Assembly (NCBI RefSeq): GCF_016107555.1
Contig: NZ_JABASU010000009.1
Span: 26,823-90,822, forward strand
DNA from: Psychrobacter celer
Lineage (GTDB): Bacteria > Pseudomonadota > Gammaproteobacteria > Pseudomonadales > Moraxellaceae
DNA: 64,000 bases
Direction: 5' to 3'
Under the pieces are notes generated by a model. The model did no database searches. It saw only the letters and a list, made by a program, of their open reading frames with translations, and was not told the origin of the DNA. Made by a program: the position numbers and the translations under genes. Shown here piece after piece: positions 1-9,748 of the stretch; position 1 is the first letter of the stretch; every line of letters begins with the position of its first letter.

Positions 1-321
1 ATCAAAGCCATCATGGAGGCCAAACATGGCGATCGTAACGCTGAGCGCGCACAACACAAAGCAGAACAGGCGCAGATGCATCAACAAATGCAGGCATTGA
101 CTACTGCCAGCACGTTGAATACGGCCGCGCTTAACCGCCTAGCGGATCAGCAAGCGGCTAAAGTCAAACAGCGTTTTATTGAGCATGCTCAGACCCAGCA
201 CGCCATCGCGCAAGTGCTAACGCCGGAGCAACGCGCCAAACTTGCCAAACTGCAAAACGAGAGAATGGCAAAAATGACAAAAGGTCAGCATGGCCAACCG
301 CATCAGCATCAAGGCATGTAG
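1..321 (+). CDS. Spy/CpxP-like periplasmic protein, 5' end outside window
   Basis: The reading frame is open to the first base of the window, so the true start and probably a signal peptide lie upstream; the ATG at 13 is unlikely to be the real start. What remains is an alpha-helical, Gln/Ala/Lys-rich protein ending in a His/Gln-rich tail. The segment LTPEQRAKLAKLQ is the LTxxQ motif of the Spy/CpxP/CnrR family, periplasmic chaperone-like proteins tied to envelope or metal stress. The His-rich C-terminus could bind metal. Family membership is inferred from this motif and the helical composition; partner genes lie outside the window. Confidence 0.6.
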   Translation: MKAIMEAKHGDRNAERAQHKAEQAQMHQQMQALTTASTLNTAALNRLADQQAAKVKQRFIEHAQTQHAIAQVLTPEQRAKLAKLQNERMAKMTKGQHGQPHQHQGM

Positions 322-353
322 TAGTAGTTATTACTGCCCGCTACACCACTCAG

Positions 354-388
354 AAAAAGCGCATCGTGATAACGGTGCGCTTTTTTTT
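354..388 (+). terminator. Bidirectional rho-independent terminator
   Basis: A 10-bp perfect stem (354-363 with 376-385) with a 12-nt loop is followed by T381-388 and preceded by an A-run. It can therefore end both the Spy-like gene on the plus strand and the lipoprotein gene converging from the minus strand. Confidence 0.85.
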
Positions 389-415
389 ATAATTCTGATG
401 ATAGCTCAATACCTT

Positions 416-2041
416 TTAATCAGTACCGCCCAAACGCTCTTGCGACAGCGGTAGCGCCTTAAATACCATCTTGCCTATCGCCGTACCATTACCATCGCGA
501 TAGTACTGCATCAGCTCGCGACCATACTCGCGCGCATCAACACTATTGCGCGCATTTGGTACTTGTACATCGCTTGGTAAGTTGGGAAATGCAGCGTCTT
601 TTGGACGAATAGCAGAATACTGCTGCATAGCATCTATCACGACGCCTTTATGCTGATTGGTCTCGCTAGGAAACTCACGCCGCAGATGCTGCCAGATGAG
701 ACGGCCACGTTCATCAATGCCGTATAGCGTTTGCACGTTTGGCGTCTCTGCACCAGTATCTACTGTACGGCTGGCGACCGTATCATCAGCGGCGTCTATA
801 CTGTTTTTGATTATTGTCAGTACTTGCTGTACCAAGGCCTTACTGGTAAAAATGTCAGGCGCTATATCAGAAGCACTGTCAGCACCATCAGCACTGTCAT
901 TGACAAGCTCTGGATACTGCTCGCTTATCCGCTCATAAAAACCACGCATATACTCTTGATATGACTGCTCGTGACTGGTCGCGCTTTGAGTACGGCGGAT
1001 CACTTGCTCACTTGCCAGCATTGCGGGCATCTGGTGCGCTGGCAGCTTAGGAGATAGCGCAGTCAAAGACGTGGCCGCGACATACTCAAACTGACTTGCT
1101 GGCGCTGCGGCAAATGCGGCATCGAGCGCGGCAAAATGATGGGTGATCACTGCTTTGCCAAAGCCTTTGGGTAACGTGCCATCGTCCAGCGTGACTTTGA
1201 GCCATTTGTTTTGCCATGTCGTGCCAAGTTTGTCGTCCAATAGCTTTGAGTTAATCATCGCAAAATTGTCCGCCCATAGATAAATATCACCGTTTTTAAA
1301 ATCGATATAGACCGGTTGATTGAGGCTACTTTGATGATTTCGCGCTTGGTATTGGGCACTGGCAAGCATGGTCGCTTTGCCCGCCATCGGCTGATACACG
1401 CCTTGGGCGTTGATAGACAACGGTTTTAGTAGATAGGCATCGAGTAGCTTTGCTTTTTTGATACCCTGCGCGGTTGGCTGCGCGTCATAATTATCAAACA
1501 ACTTTTGGTAATCAGCAGGCACACTTACCTCACTGTCGTATTGGCTGTCTTGCCATGCTTGATAGGCATCCGTACAGGCTAGATAGGATTGTTTGATGGT
1601 TGCACGCTGAGCGTCATATATTGTCGCCGATATATCTTGCTTTTGCTCTTCTGCCTGCGCCAATAATGCCGCATAGGCCTCGTCATGCGTATCTTCGCAG
1701 TATTGATAGATATCATCAGTAGTGACTGGGTTGTTAGCACCATTGTTGGTAGTGCTTTGAGCCGTTATACCGTCAAACTGCTGCTTATTACTGATCTCAA
1801 GGTTGCTATGATAACGAAAAGACTGGCGACGCTGCGCTTGTAGCGCGCTTGCGACGGCTGTTTTGGCAGCTACTGAGGTTTGGGTAGCCGTCATGGCATT
1901 AGACTGTCCAAGGCTGGTCGATTGACACCCTGTCAATAACGCCGCGCCTGCGACAAGCGCGCTGGCAAATACCGCATGACCATTGATAATAGTAGATGCA
2001 CGTGGCGGGCGGCTGGTATGAGTTTGCTGGGATTTTTTCAT
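416..2041 (-). CDS. Large lipoprotein of unknown function (541 aa), downstream member of a tandem pair
   Basis: The N-terminus is basic, followed by a hydrophobic stretch and a lipobox LTGC with Cys39, so the mature protein should be an N-acylated lipoprotein. The rest (about 500 aa) is soluble and I recognise no domain. The start is supported by AAGGA about 7 nt upstream of ATG. It lies 36 bp downstream of a second lipoprotein gene on the same strand, and parts of the two align loosely: a QP-x-IDF / IPLALDF strand followed by an LPKG segment and an Ala-rich helix. They may be diverged tandem duplicates. An envelope role is inferred only from the lipobox. Confidence 0.75.
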   Translation of the reverse strand: MKKSQQTHTSRPPRASTIINGHAVFASALVAGAALLTGCQSTSLGQSNAMTATQTSVAAKTAVASALQAQRRQSFRYHSNLEISNKQQFDGITAQSTTNNGANNPVTTDDIYQYCEDTHDEAYAALLAQAEEQKQDISATIYDAQRATIKQSYLACTDAYQAWQDSQYDSEVSVPADYQKLFDNYDAQPTAQGIKKAKLLDAYLLKPLSINAQGVYQPMAGKATMLASAQYQARNHQSSLNQPVYIDFKNGDIYLWADNFAMINSKLLDDKLGTTWQNKWLKVTLDDGTLPKGFGKAVITHHFAALDAAFAAAPASQFEYVAATSLTALSPKLPAHQMPAMLASEQVIRRTQSATSHEQSYQEYMRGFYERISEQYPELVNDSADGADSASDIAPDIFTSKALVQQVLTIIKNSIDAADDTVASRTVDTGAETPNVQTLYGIDERGRLIWQHLRREFPSETNQHKGVVIDAMQQYSAIRPKDAAFPNLPSDVQVPNARNSVDAREYGRELMQYYRDGNGTAIGKMVFKALPLSQERLGGTD

Positions 2042-2077
2042 TTTTTATCCTTAATAGGGAGAGTTAACAAGACAGAC

Positions 2078-3976
2078 CTACTGATCCGCTAGCTTGCTAT
2101 CGATGCCATACTTGGCCGCATGGTCATACAATGCCTCATCGTTGTCGTTCCAGTCCTCACTATTACCACTGTCATCAACGCTACCCTCTTCATCAATATT
2201 ATCAACATCGTAACGATCTTCATCATCATACTCGTAGTCATAGCGTGCATAACGAGCGCTTTGCAGTCTGTCTTTTTGTTGGCGCATCTTCGCAAGCCAC
2301 GCGTTGCCGTCGATGGCAGGCTTGGCATTTGCCCCAAAAGACTCGGCCAATAAAGGTGTGAGCGCATGGTCGTTAAAGCTGGCTTTATCATAACGCACTT
2401 GGTTAATTACGCTGGTGGTCGCACCCATCAAATCGCTACCGACATTTAGCCGTTGCTGCTTGGCCAGTAGCTGATTTGCGCGATCCAAATAGTAGTAGTT
2501 TGTTTGATTAAAGGAGATGGGACCGATCGCTTCAATCAGCTGTAGCAGTGCGCCGACATCCGCGCTTTGATAGCCTTTATGGTATAGCTTCGCCTTAGCA
2601 AGTGCAGCTTTTAGCATCGCTCCATCAGGATACTGTGACGGATTGGCATCGACATGCTCTTGTAGTGACTGGGTCATATATTTTAGGATTTTGCCGACCA
2701 GCTCACCGCCTTGCTTACTACCGATATATAACTTGACGCCATGGCTGGCACCCACTTCTTTGGCAAATGCGTCATTACGTATATCAACGGCGCTGAAATA
2801 CTCTGGTGCCAGCTCGGCCATACTCTTCTGTATCGCAGCAAGCGCAGCATCATACAATACCGTAGGCGGCAGCTGCTCGGTGATACCCTTAGGCAGACCA
2901 AAGCTGACCGTATAAGAGGCCATCTCCTGAGGCAGCGGGGTATTTTCAGGACTGGCCAGCGCCACAATCGGCATGATGGCCGATGGGTCTACCGTGATAC
3001 GACTGTCATTAAAATCCAGTGCGAGCGGTATCTGTATGGATGAGCTAAGCGTTGGGCTGACATAGTCATAACTATAGACGCTACGTAGCTGTCGCTGTTT
3101 GGGCCTGAATTGGCTGACGCTATTAAATGTCAAATGCTGATATTGATAGGCGTTGGTCGCAGCGATTTGCTCAGGTGTGCGATGCAACATAGCAAGCATC
3201 TGACCGATGACGCCGGTAGTTGGCATCGGTTTGTCATCGCTCGCCACTGGCTGCTGCTTGGCGGCTTGCATGGCTTCATAGCTCTTCAATAATGCCTTGG
3301 GTTTGACATCTTGCACGCCCGGTATCAACCCATCGTCTTTAGTATTGGCGCTATACTCATCATCATCAGCAAACGCTTCATCTGCATCGTCAGCAAAACT
3401 CCTGTCAGCAAACTCACTATTATCATCAGCAGCCTCGTCGTCTATCGCTTGCTCTTCTTGATACGCATAAGTTTCGATGATGGTTCTTAGCAGACTGCTC
3501 GCGCCAGCATCGATACTGTCTGGATCGATAAAGGGTGCCATATGATAATTGGCCTGCGCGACGGCCACGTGCTCACTAGCGAGATGCTGACGAATGGCAG
3601 CAAGCAAACGTGTCTTTGCCTGAGTCTCCGTATTGGGATAGCTCTGCTGGTCAAACAGTTGCTCATAGCGCGCAGAGTTGGCTTGTAGACGGTCAGTAAA
3701 GACGCGCCCCTGTGCTTGGTTTACTGCACTGTCTGCGACCTCAAAGTCGATGAGCGCATCTGATACCGCGCCTGAGGAGACGCCACCGCTTGTCTGACAG
3801 CCCATCAATACCAATGACGTACCACCAAGCAGCAGCGCACAACCGGTCGCCGTCAGTGTACGTGATAAATTTCGATGTTTGTTTTTATGATAAATCGCCA
3901 CAGGCGCAGTTACCTCATGCAGCTGCGACCTACAACCAGACTGTCGACTGCGATGATTGCTATGAGTAGATGACAT
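2078..3976 (-). CDS. Large acidic lipoprotein of unknown function (632 aa), upstream member of a tandem pair
   Basis: I place the start at 3976 because AAAGG lies 7 nt upstream; the frame stays open for another 20 codons to 4036 without comparable ribosome binding. A basic N-terminus leads into a hydrophobic segment and lipobox VLMGC (Cys60), an unusually long lead-in for a lipoprotein signal. Two strongly acidic low-complexity stretches occur, one around residues 180-220 and one at the C-terminus rich in Asp, Glu and Tyr. The central part shares weak order and motifs with the downstream lipoprotein (416-2041). No known family recognised; probably co-transcribed with its neighbour. Confidence 0.75.
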   Translation of the reverse strand: MSSTHSNHRSRQSGCRSQLHEVTAPVAIYHKNKHRNLSRTLTATGCALLLGGTSLVLMGCQTSGGVSSGAVSDALIDFEVADSAVNQAQGRVFTDRLQANSARYEQLFDQQSYPNTETQAKTRLLAAIRQHLASEHVAVAQANYHMAPFIDPDSIDAGASSLLRTIIETYAYQEEQAIDDEAADDNSEFADRSFADDADEAFADDDEYSANTKDDGLIPGVQDVKPKALLKSYEAMQAAKQQPVASDDKPMPTTGVIGQMLAMLHRTPEQIAATNAYQYQHLTFNSVSQFRPKQRQLRSVYSYDYVSPTLSSSIQIPLALDFNDSRITVDPSAIMPIVALASPENTPLPQEMASYTVSFGLPKGITEQLPPTVLYDAALAAIQKSMAELAPEYFSAVDIRNDAFAKEVGASHGVKLYIGSKQGGELVGKILKYMTQSLQEHVDANPSQYPDGAMLKAALAKAKLYHKGYQSADVGALLQLIEAIGPISFNQTNYYYLDRANQLLAKQQRLNVGSDLMGATTSVINQVRYDKASFNDHALTPLLAESFGANAKPAIDGNAWLAKMRQQKDRLQSARYARYDYEYDDEDRYDVDNIDEEGSVDDSGNSEDWNDNDEALYDHAAKYGIDSKLADQ

Positions 3977-4204
3977 AAAGGTGCCTTTATTTAATGGGTA
4001 AAATAAGGATAAACGCGTATGATACTTATAACACAAAGCGTTACAATTTAGTAATATTAGCGTGCGTTTCTAGGCAAAAGTCTGTATTGTTTTTATCTAT
4101 TAGAACCTGCCCTCTCATATTTTGTATTTTTTATATATAAAAAACCTCTTACTCAGACTTATGAAATACCCAAAATTTACCACTCACATAAAAAGGACTT
4201 TGCC

Positions 4205-6133
4205 ATGCCAAATCTGTCTGGTCACTCTCAACCACCCATCATCACCACATTAAAATCTGCGATGCTCATTGCTAGCAGTACATTATTGCTATCTGTATCA
4301 GCGCACGCACTTGAACCAGTAACACCAACTGATGCCAATGTGATAAATAACACCTCAATCAACACCAGTGCGATCAATCTGGCCATCATGACCGACAATC
4401 CGACGGTCTTGTCTGAAACCAAGCGCATCACACCAGCGCAAACCAATACGCTGACATCCACAACCAATAAAATAAAAACCGAGCAAGCTATCTACTCCGA
4501 GGACGCCATTCATCATCCCGTCTGGGCCAAAAACGGCATGGTCGCGACTCAAGAAGCACTGGCCTCAGATATAGGGCTACAAATTCTAAAAGACGGCGGC
4601 AATGCCGTCGATGCTGGCGTTGCGGTGGGTTTTGCCTTAGCCGTGACACTACCTCGGGCGGGCAACATCGGCGGTGGCGGTTTTATGATGATTTATGATG
4701 CCGAGCAAGGCGAAACAGTGGCACTTGATTATCGCGAAAAAGCCCCAAGCAGCGCCTCGCGTGATATGTATCTCGATGAGGAGGGCAATGCGGTAAGTGA
4801 TTTGTCTCGCTTTCATGGCTTAGCTGTCGGTGTACCAGGGACAGTCGCAGGACTGCTCAAAGCGCTAGAAGACCATGGCACCATGAGCCGCGAGCAAGTG
4901 ATGGCACCAGCGATTGCACTTGCTGAAGATGGTATAGAAGTCACCGCTGGCTTGTCGGAGTCACTAGAAGCCTTAAGCGATCGCCTACAAAAGTGGCCCA
5001 GTACCAAAAAAGTGTTTTTTAAACCTGATGGCAGCGCGTATCAACCTGGCGAGCGCCTTTATCAGCCAGAGCTTGCCCGCTCACTAAAGCTCATTGCCAC
5101 TCAAGGTGCTGATGGCTTTTATAAAGGTGAGACCGCGACTAAATTAGTCAAAGCGGTCAATGATGCTGGCGGCAGTATGAGCTTGCAGGATTTGGCCAAT
5201 TACGAAGCCATCGCTCGTACGCCTGTGACAGGCGACTACCGTGGTTATGAGATCGTCTCGATGCCACCGCCCTCCTCTGGTGGTATTCACATCGTGCAGA
5301 TTTTAAACATTTTAGAAGGCTATCCACTAAAAGACTATGGTCACAATAGCGCGCAAACCATTCACTTGATGGCAGAGGCAATGCAACTGGCGTATGCTGA
5401 CCGTGCAGAGTATTTAGGGGATTCAGACTTTATCGATGTACCAGCCAGCGGCCTTACTTCTCAAGCCTATGCCGACCAGCTGCGCACCTTGATTGATCCA
5501 GGCAAGGCCACGCCAGCGAGTACGATTAAAGCCAACAACCCACTACCCTACGAGAGCGACCAAACCACGCATTTCTCTATTGTGGATAAAGACGGCAATG
5601 CAATCGCCAATACCTATACGCTGAACTTCTCTTATGGCACCGGTCTGGTTGCAGACGGCACGGGTATATTACTAAACAACGAGATGGATGATTTTTCTGC
5701 CAAGCCTGGCACGCCAAATGGCTATGGGCTACTAGGCGGTGAGGCAAATAGCGTAGAAGCCAATAAACGGCCGCTATCCTCGATGAGTCCGACGTTGGTA
5801 TTTAAGGATGATAAGCCTTATATCGTGACTGGCAGCCCCGGCGGTAGCCGCATCATCACCACCGTTACCCAAATCATCTCCAACGTCATCGATCATGATA
5901 TGAATATCGCAGAGGCAACGCATGCGCCGCGCATCCATGATCAGTGGCTACCGGATGAGATACGAGTAGAAAAAGCACTGAATATCGATACGATCAAAAA
6001 GCTAGAATCCATGGGACACACGGTCAGTCCAAAAGCCGCTATGGGCTCAACACAGTCGATTATGATAACGCCAAATGGTGTCTACGGCTCCTCTGATCCG
6101 CGTATTGTCGATGCAGCGGTGGTTGGGTATTAA
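4205..6133 (+). CDS. ggt: Gamma-glutamyltranspeptidase
   Basis: This is a periplasmic enzyme (EC 2.3.2.2 / 3.4.19.13) that cleaves gamma-glutamyl bonds of glutathione and related peptides. A signal peptide is visible, with cleavage expected after Ala35 (SVSAHA). The Ntn-hydrolase precursor should self-cleave between Gln453 and Thr454, where the sequence TTHFSIVD matches the E. coli site; Thr454 is then the nucleophile. Substrate-loop motifs NNEMDDFS, PLSSMSP and PGGSRIITTV are intact and the C-terminus aligns with E. coli Ggt to the end. A 60-70 residue Ser/Thr/Asn-rich stretch separates signal peptide and enzyme. AAAGGA sits 7 nt before the ATG. The stop is 1 nt from the convergent regulator gene. 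Confidence 0.95.
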   Translation: MPNLSGHSQPPIITTLKSAMLIASSTLLLSVSAHALEPVTPTDANVINNTSINTSAINLAIMTDNPTVLSETKRITPAQTNTLTSTTNKIKTEQAIYSEDAIHHPVWAKNGMVATQEALASDIGLQILKDGGNAVDAGVAVGFALAVTLPRAGNIGGGGFMMIYDAEQGETVALDYREKAPSSASRDMYLDEEGNAVSDLSRFHGLAVGVPGTVAGLLKALEDHGTMSREQVMAPAIALAEDGIEVTAGLSESLEALSDRLQKWPSTKKVFFKPDGSAYQPGERLYQPELARSLKLIATQGADGFYKGETATKLVKAVNDAGGSMSLQDLANYEAIARTPVTGDYRGYEIVSMPPPSSGGIHIVQILNILEGYPLKDYGHNSAQTIHLMAEAMQLAYADRAEYLGDSDFIDVPASGLTSQAYADQLRTLIDPGKATPASTIKANNPLPYESDQTTHFSIVDKDGNAIANTYTLNFSYGTGLVADGTGILLNNEMDDFSAKPGTPNGYGLLGGEANSVEANKRPLSSMSPTLVFKDDKPYIVTGSPGGSRIITTVTQIISNVIDHDMNIAEATHAPRIHDQWLPDEIRVEKALNIDTIKKLESMGHTVSPKAAMGSTQSIMITPNGVYGSSDPRIVDAAVVGY

Positions 6134-6134
6134 G

Positions 6135-6941
6135 TTAAGTTTTTGGTGTCAAATACGCGTGGCGGAACTGAGTAGGCGATATGCCTGTAAATTGCTTAAA
6201 CTGGCGGCTAAAAGCACTGTGATCGCTGTAGCCGCAGTGCAATGATATCTGAGTCACTGACATTTCAGGATTAGCCAATAACTTCACCGCATACTCCAAG
6301 CGTAGCTTTTGTACAAACTGCAGCGGCGACATACTGAGCACTGCCTTAAACGTTCGCTCTAGCTGCGACACGCTCAAATTAGCCAGTTCCGCTAGCTGAG
6401 CCACATTGATTTTTTGATCGAGGTTAGCTCGTACAAACTGAGCAACTTCTGCCAAGCGAGCGTGTTTACGTAAAACACGCTCATTATCTTCATCGATATC
6501 GACCGATATTCCAACCATCGCAACTATTTGTTGGTTGTTATTATAAATAGGCAGCTTATTGGTAATACACCACCCTAATTGACCAGACGCATAACTGTGC
6601 AGCTCTAAGTTGTCGACAATCGACTTTCCCTCGCGCAATACCTTCATATCTTGCACCATATAGTCTTTGCCCTGATGATGTGAAAACACCTCTTCTGTGG
6701 TGAAGCCTATAATGTCTGCATGCTTATTCAACTGACAACGTTTTAACAGCGTTCTGTTTGCCAGCTGGTAACGCGCCTGCTCATCTTTTACAAAAAAGAC
6801 AATCTTGGTGAAATTGTCAATCAAAGGCAGCAATAGCGATATATTCCCAACAAATTCATCCATACTTTCTGGATAATAAGACGTAATACTCTCTTGTAGT
6901 GACATCACAAGTTCAGTGTTTTCATTTACTTCATCAAGCAT
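6135..6941 (-). CDS. AraC-family regulator with N-terminal PAS-like sensor, probable hydroxyproline regulator
   Basis: The C-terminal ~100 residues form an AraC/XylS double helix-turn-helix: LAELANLSVSQLERTFK is the first helix pair and ISLHCGYSDHSAFSRQFKQ the second, ending SPTQFR. The N-terminal half looks like a PAS fold (KIVFFVKDEQARYQLAN, then IVAMVGISVDIDED), so a small ligand may be sensed. I chose the ATG at 6941 because AAGGA precedes it by 6 nt; the alternative 10 codons upstream lacks this. It is transcribed divergently from the hydroxyproline genes that start at 7298, the usual layout for their local activator. The inducer is inferred from that position only. Confidence 0.85.
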   Translation of the reverse strand: MLDEVNENTELVMSLQESITSYYPESMDEFVGNISLLLPLIDNFTKIVFFVKDEQARYQLANRTLLKRCQLNKHADIIGFTTEEVFSHHQGKDYMVQDMKVLREGKSIVDNLELHSYASGQLGWCITNKLPIYNNNQQIVAMVGISVDIDEDNERVLRKHARLAEVAQFVRANLDQKINVAQLAELANLSVSQLERTFKAVLSMSPLQFVQKLRLEYAVKLLANPEMSVTQISLHCGYSDHSAFSRQFKQFTGISPTQFRHAYLTPKT

Positions 6942-7297
6942 AGCGCTTCCTTGTTCTATCAAGCTGAACACACATATTGAACGTTAAAAAACTCTATACG
7001 CAATTACTCTCATATTCTATGACACAAAGCTTATATAACAGCATTTACTGACTATATTTATGAAAAAAAGTCATGTCTTATTTACTCCAAAAATATATTA
7101 CAACCTTACTAGTGTACACCTGAATACTATGCAGAAATACGCATTTATCCATGAAAAAACAGCAAGACGCTCCATTCAAAAACGTCCATTCTATATATAG
7201 ACCTTAGCAATTGCGGATTAATGGATGACTGCAAGCTATGCTTGCATTAGCTCTATTGCAAAACAATGGAATGTAACTTTTTCAAGGATGAATTAGG
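6942..7297. other. Divergent promoter region between regulator and hydroxyproline operon
   Basis: This 356-bp AT-rich spacer has no convincing ORF. It holds the palindrome at 7230-7246 and an 8-bp palindrome gcaattgc at 7207-7214. The same gcaattgc occurs again at 8316-8323 in the next spacer. AAGGA at 7284-7288 is the ribosome binding site for the epimerase. Confidence 0.6.
7230..7246. promoter_or_regulatory. Candidate operator: 7-bp inverted repeat with 3-bp spacer
   Basis: tgcaagc-tat-gcttgca is a perfect dyad about 50 bp upstream of the epimerase start in the divergent region. AraC-type proteins usually bind direct repeats, so another regulator or a structural role is possible. Confidence 0.35.
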
Positions 7298-8293
7298 ATG
7301 CCCGTCATGTCTTCTATATTATTTAACTTTAAAATTATCGACTCACATACTGGCGGTGAGCCTACTCGTATGGTCTATGACGGCTTTCCTGAGCTGGTCG
7401 GTGAGACCATGCAAGATAAGCTGCATTATTTCAAACAAAACTTTGACCATCTGCGCCAAAGTATCATTCTAGAGCCACGCGGCAATGATGTCCTTGTCGG
7501 TGCACTACTCCTTCCTGCAGCTGATCCTAAAGCCACAGCGGGCGTTATCTTTTTCAACAATGCTGGTTATTTAGGTATGTGCGGGCACGGCACGATTGGT
7601 GTCGTCGCATCGCTGGCTTATCAACAAAAAATCACGACTGGCACACATTGGTTTGAGACCCCGGTGGGTTTAATCAAAACAACCTTGCATGATGATGGCA
7701 GCTGTAGCATCCAAAACGTCCTTTCTTATCGTTACAAAAAACAAGTTGAGGTTCAAGTTCCTGAATTAGGCCTTACCCGTGGCGACATTGCCTGGGGTGG
7801 CAACTGGTTCTTTTTAGTCAGTGAGCATGGACAAGACATTCAAGCAAATAATGTCGAAAAACTGACTCAAGTAACCATGCAAATTAAGCAAGCATTAATC
7901 ACTGCTAACATCTCTGGCGAAAACGGCGGCGAGATTGACCATATCGAGCTGTTTGCCGATAGCAATGATGCTCAAGCAGATAGTAAAAACTTCGTCCTAT
8001 GCCCAGGTGCGGCGTACGACCGCTCACCTTGCGGTACCGGCACCAGTGCCAAACTGGCCTGCCTTGCTGCTGACGATCTGTTAGCGCCTGGTCAAATCTG
8101 GCGCCAACAAAGTGTTGTTGGCAGCGTATTTACCGGCAGCTACCAATATGCCACTGATCTCAACAATACAGAGTCTACAGCCTACCCTGAGCACACGATT
8201 ATCCCAACCATCTGTGGTCATGCCCATGTCTGCGCCGAGACCACACTGATTGTACAAGAAGACGACCCATTCAAATGGGGCATTTCTTGCTAA
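7298..8293 (+). CDS. 4-hydroxyproline 2-epimerase (proline racemase family)
   Basis: This cofactor-independent enzyme should interconvert trans-4-hydroxy-L-proline and cis-4-hydroxy-D-proline. Both catalytic cysteines of the racemase/epimerase fold are present: Cys95 in MCGHGTIG and Cys245 in SPCGTGTSA. That excludes the trans-3-hydroxyproline dehydratase subgroup, which replaces one Cys by Thr. The length (331 aa) is normal. ATG at 7298 has AAGGA 9 nt upstream; a second ATG three codons later is less well placed. Epimerase rather than proline racemase is inferred from the downstream D-amino-acid dehydrogenase, DapA-family deaminase and semialdehyde dehydrogenase, which make up the known hydroxyproline route. 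Confidence 0.9.
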   Translation: MPVMSSILFNFKIIDSHTGGEPTRMVYDGFPELVGETMQDKLHYFKQNFDHLRQSIILEPRGNDVLVGALLLPAADPKATAGVIFFNNAGYLGMCGHGTIGVVASLAYQQKITTGTHWFETPVGLIKTTLHDDGSCSIQNVLSYRYKKQVEVQVPELGLTRGDIAWGGNWFFLVSEHGQDIQANNVEKLTQVTMQIKQALITANISGENGGEIDHIELFADSNDAQADSKNFVLCPGAAYDRSPCGTGTSAKLACLAADDLLAPGQIWRQQSVVGSVFTGSYQYATDLNNTESTAYPEHTIIPTICGHAHVCAETTLIVQEDDPFKWGISC

Positions 8294-8365
8294 ACACTTG
8301 TTATGTAATTATTAAGCAATTGCTAAAAAACTATTAAGCATATGCGAAACCACAGATAGCAATAA

Positions 8366-8379
8366 ATTGGCCAGCCAAT
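8366..8379. promoter_or_regulatory. Short dyad upstream of the D-amino-acid dehydrogenase gene
   Basis: attggc-ca-gccaat is a perfect 6-bp inverted repeat 30 bp before the next start codon. It could be an operator half-site pair or chance; nothing else in the 116-bp spacer stands out apart from AT-rich gcaattgc at 8316-8323. Confidence 0.2.
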
Positions 8380-8409
8380 GTTTATGCATGAGTATTATCG
8401 AGAGATCCT

Positions 8410-9657
8410 ATGAGCACCTCACACTTCGACATTCATATTATTGGTGGCGGCATTATCGGTCTTGCGACTGCGGTGACGTTACAAGCGCGAGGCACCAAGG
8501 TCGCATTACTCGACGCCAATGAAGTCGGTCAAGGCGCATCATTAGGTAACGCCGGTCATATCGCTGCCGAGCAGGTTTTTCCGATTGCCGATGCAAGTAT
8601 GCTTCGCCATATCCCAGCCATGCTCTTTAACCCAACAGGGCCATTACGTATAGACTGGCGCTATCTGCCGCGCTTAATGCCTTGGGCAATGCAATTGCTC
8701 ATGAACATGCGCCCTGAGCCATTTGAGCGCATTCATCAGGCATTAATGACCCTTAATCAGAGCAGCATTCAAACTTGGCAGGATTTTGCTAATCAGTGGA
8801 AACTAAACGATTGGGTACATATTGAGGGCTCATTATTAACGGTTGAAAAACCCGTTAGCGTGTCGTTATTAACCGCACATGGCAACCGTCTTAACGAGAT
8901 TGGTGTGGCAAATGAGTTACTCAGTCAAAAAGAGCTGTTGGCGCGTGAGCCTGCCTTACAAGATAACCAGTTGGCGGCGTTGTTCTTTCCAAATACCGGT
9001 CACATCACCAATCTAAAATCCGTCATGAAACAGCTTCACAGTACCTTTAGACAATTAGGGGGTCATACGATTGAACATTGCCGTGTACTGGATGCAGCCG
9101 TGCATCCAGACGGTATTCGTCTAACCACCAGTCAAGGCGATATGACAGCATCTAAGGTCATGCTATCTGCCGGTGCTCATTCAAAAACATTGGCGAGGAA
9201 ACTCACTGGTGTGACGGTACCGTTAGATACCGAGCGTGGCTATCATCTAATGCTACCGCATGAGCCGCAGCGTTTGCAGATACCCGTATCCAGTATGGAT
9301 CGGCGCTTTATTATGACACCGATGCAAAAGGGCTTGCGTTTGGCTGGCACTGTGGAATATGCAGGACTTGACGCGCCAGCAAATATGAGGCGAGCTCACA
9401 TGTTATTGCAACAAGCGCAGCCCATGTTAAAAGCACCATTAAATGCAGCAGACAGTGTGCCTTGGATGGGTTTTCGACCTTCAACAGCGGATTCACTACC
9501 CATCATAGATAGGATTGACAAGGTGTTTTTAAACTTCGGGCATCAGCATTTGGGCCTAACGCAAGCTGTCGTCAGCGCACGCATGGTCGCGGAACTATAT
9601 TTTAATGAGCCGCCTGTGATAGATCCAAAACCATATCGACTTAACCGTTTCAAATAA
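8410..9657 (+). CDS. FAD-dependent D-amino-acid dehydrogenase, probable cis-4-hydroxy-D-proline dehydrogenase
   Basis: A DAO/DadA-type flavoprotein of 415 aa. The N-terminal Rossmann motif IIGGGIIGLATAVTLQ binds FAD and is followed by an acidic residue at the end of the second strand (ALLDA). The C-terminal PWMGFRPSTADSLPIID and FGHQHLGLTQA are typical for this family. In the hydroxyproline pathway it would oxidise cis-4-hydroxy-D-proline to 1-pyrroline-4-hydroxy-2-carboxylate, passing electrons to the respiratory chain. It sits between the epimerase and the DapA-like gene, all on one strand. General D-amino-acid oxidation (dadA) is the alternative, but no alanine racemase is nearby. Confidence 0.85.
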   Translation: MSTSHFDIHIIGGGIIGLATAVTLQARGTKVALLDANEVGQGASLGNAGHIAAEQVFPIADASMLRHIPAMLFNPTGPLRIDWRYLPRLMPWAMQLLMNMRPEPFERIHQALMTLNQSSIQTWQDFANQWKLNDWVHIEGSLLTVEKPVSVSLLTAHGNRLNEIGVANELLSQKELLAREPALQDNQLAALFFPNTGHITNLKSVMKQLHSTFRQLGGHTIEHCRVLDAAVHPDGIRLTTSQGDMTASKVMLSAGAHSKTLARKLTGVTVPLDTERGYHLMLPHEPQRLQIPVSSMDRRFIMTPMQKGLRLAGTVEYAGLDAPANMRRAHMLLQQAQPMLKAPLNAADSVPWMGFRPSTADSLPIIDRIDKVFLNFGHQHLGLTQAVVSARMVAELYFNEPPVIDPKPYRLNRFK

Positions 9658-9696
9658 GCAGTTTATGACTGCCGTGTAGCAAGCAAAAAACCAACC

Positions 9697-9712
9697 GATT
9701 CAATATTGAATC
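9697..9712. promoter_or_regulatory. Perfect 16-bp palindrome in the spacer before the DapA-like gene
   Basis: gattcaatattgaatc reads identically on both strands, 36 bp upstream of the ATG at 9749. It has no spacer, so a dimeric regulator site is more likely than an RNA hairpin. Confidence 0.35.
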
Positions 9713-9748
9713 ACCATTATTTAAATCACTACTAACAAGGAAAGACTT

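Noticed and set aside
7298..8293. trans-3-hydroxyproline dehydratase
   Set aside because: Both catalytic Cys (95 and 245) are present, whereas the dehydratase group has one replaced by Thr.
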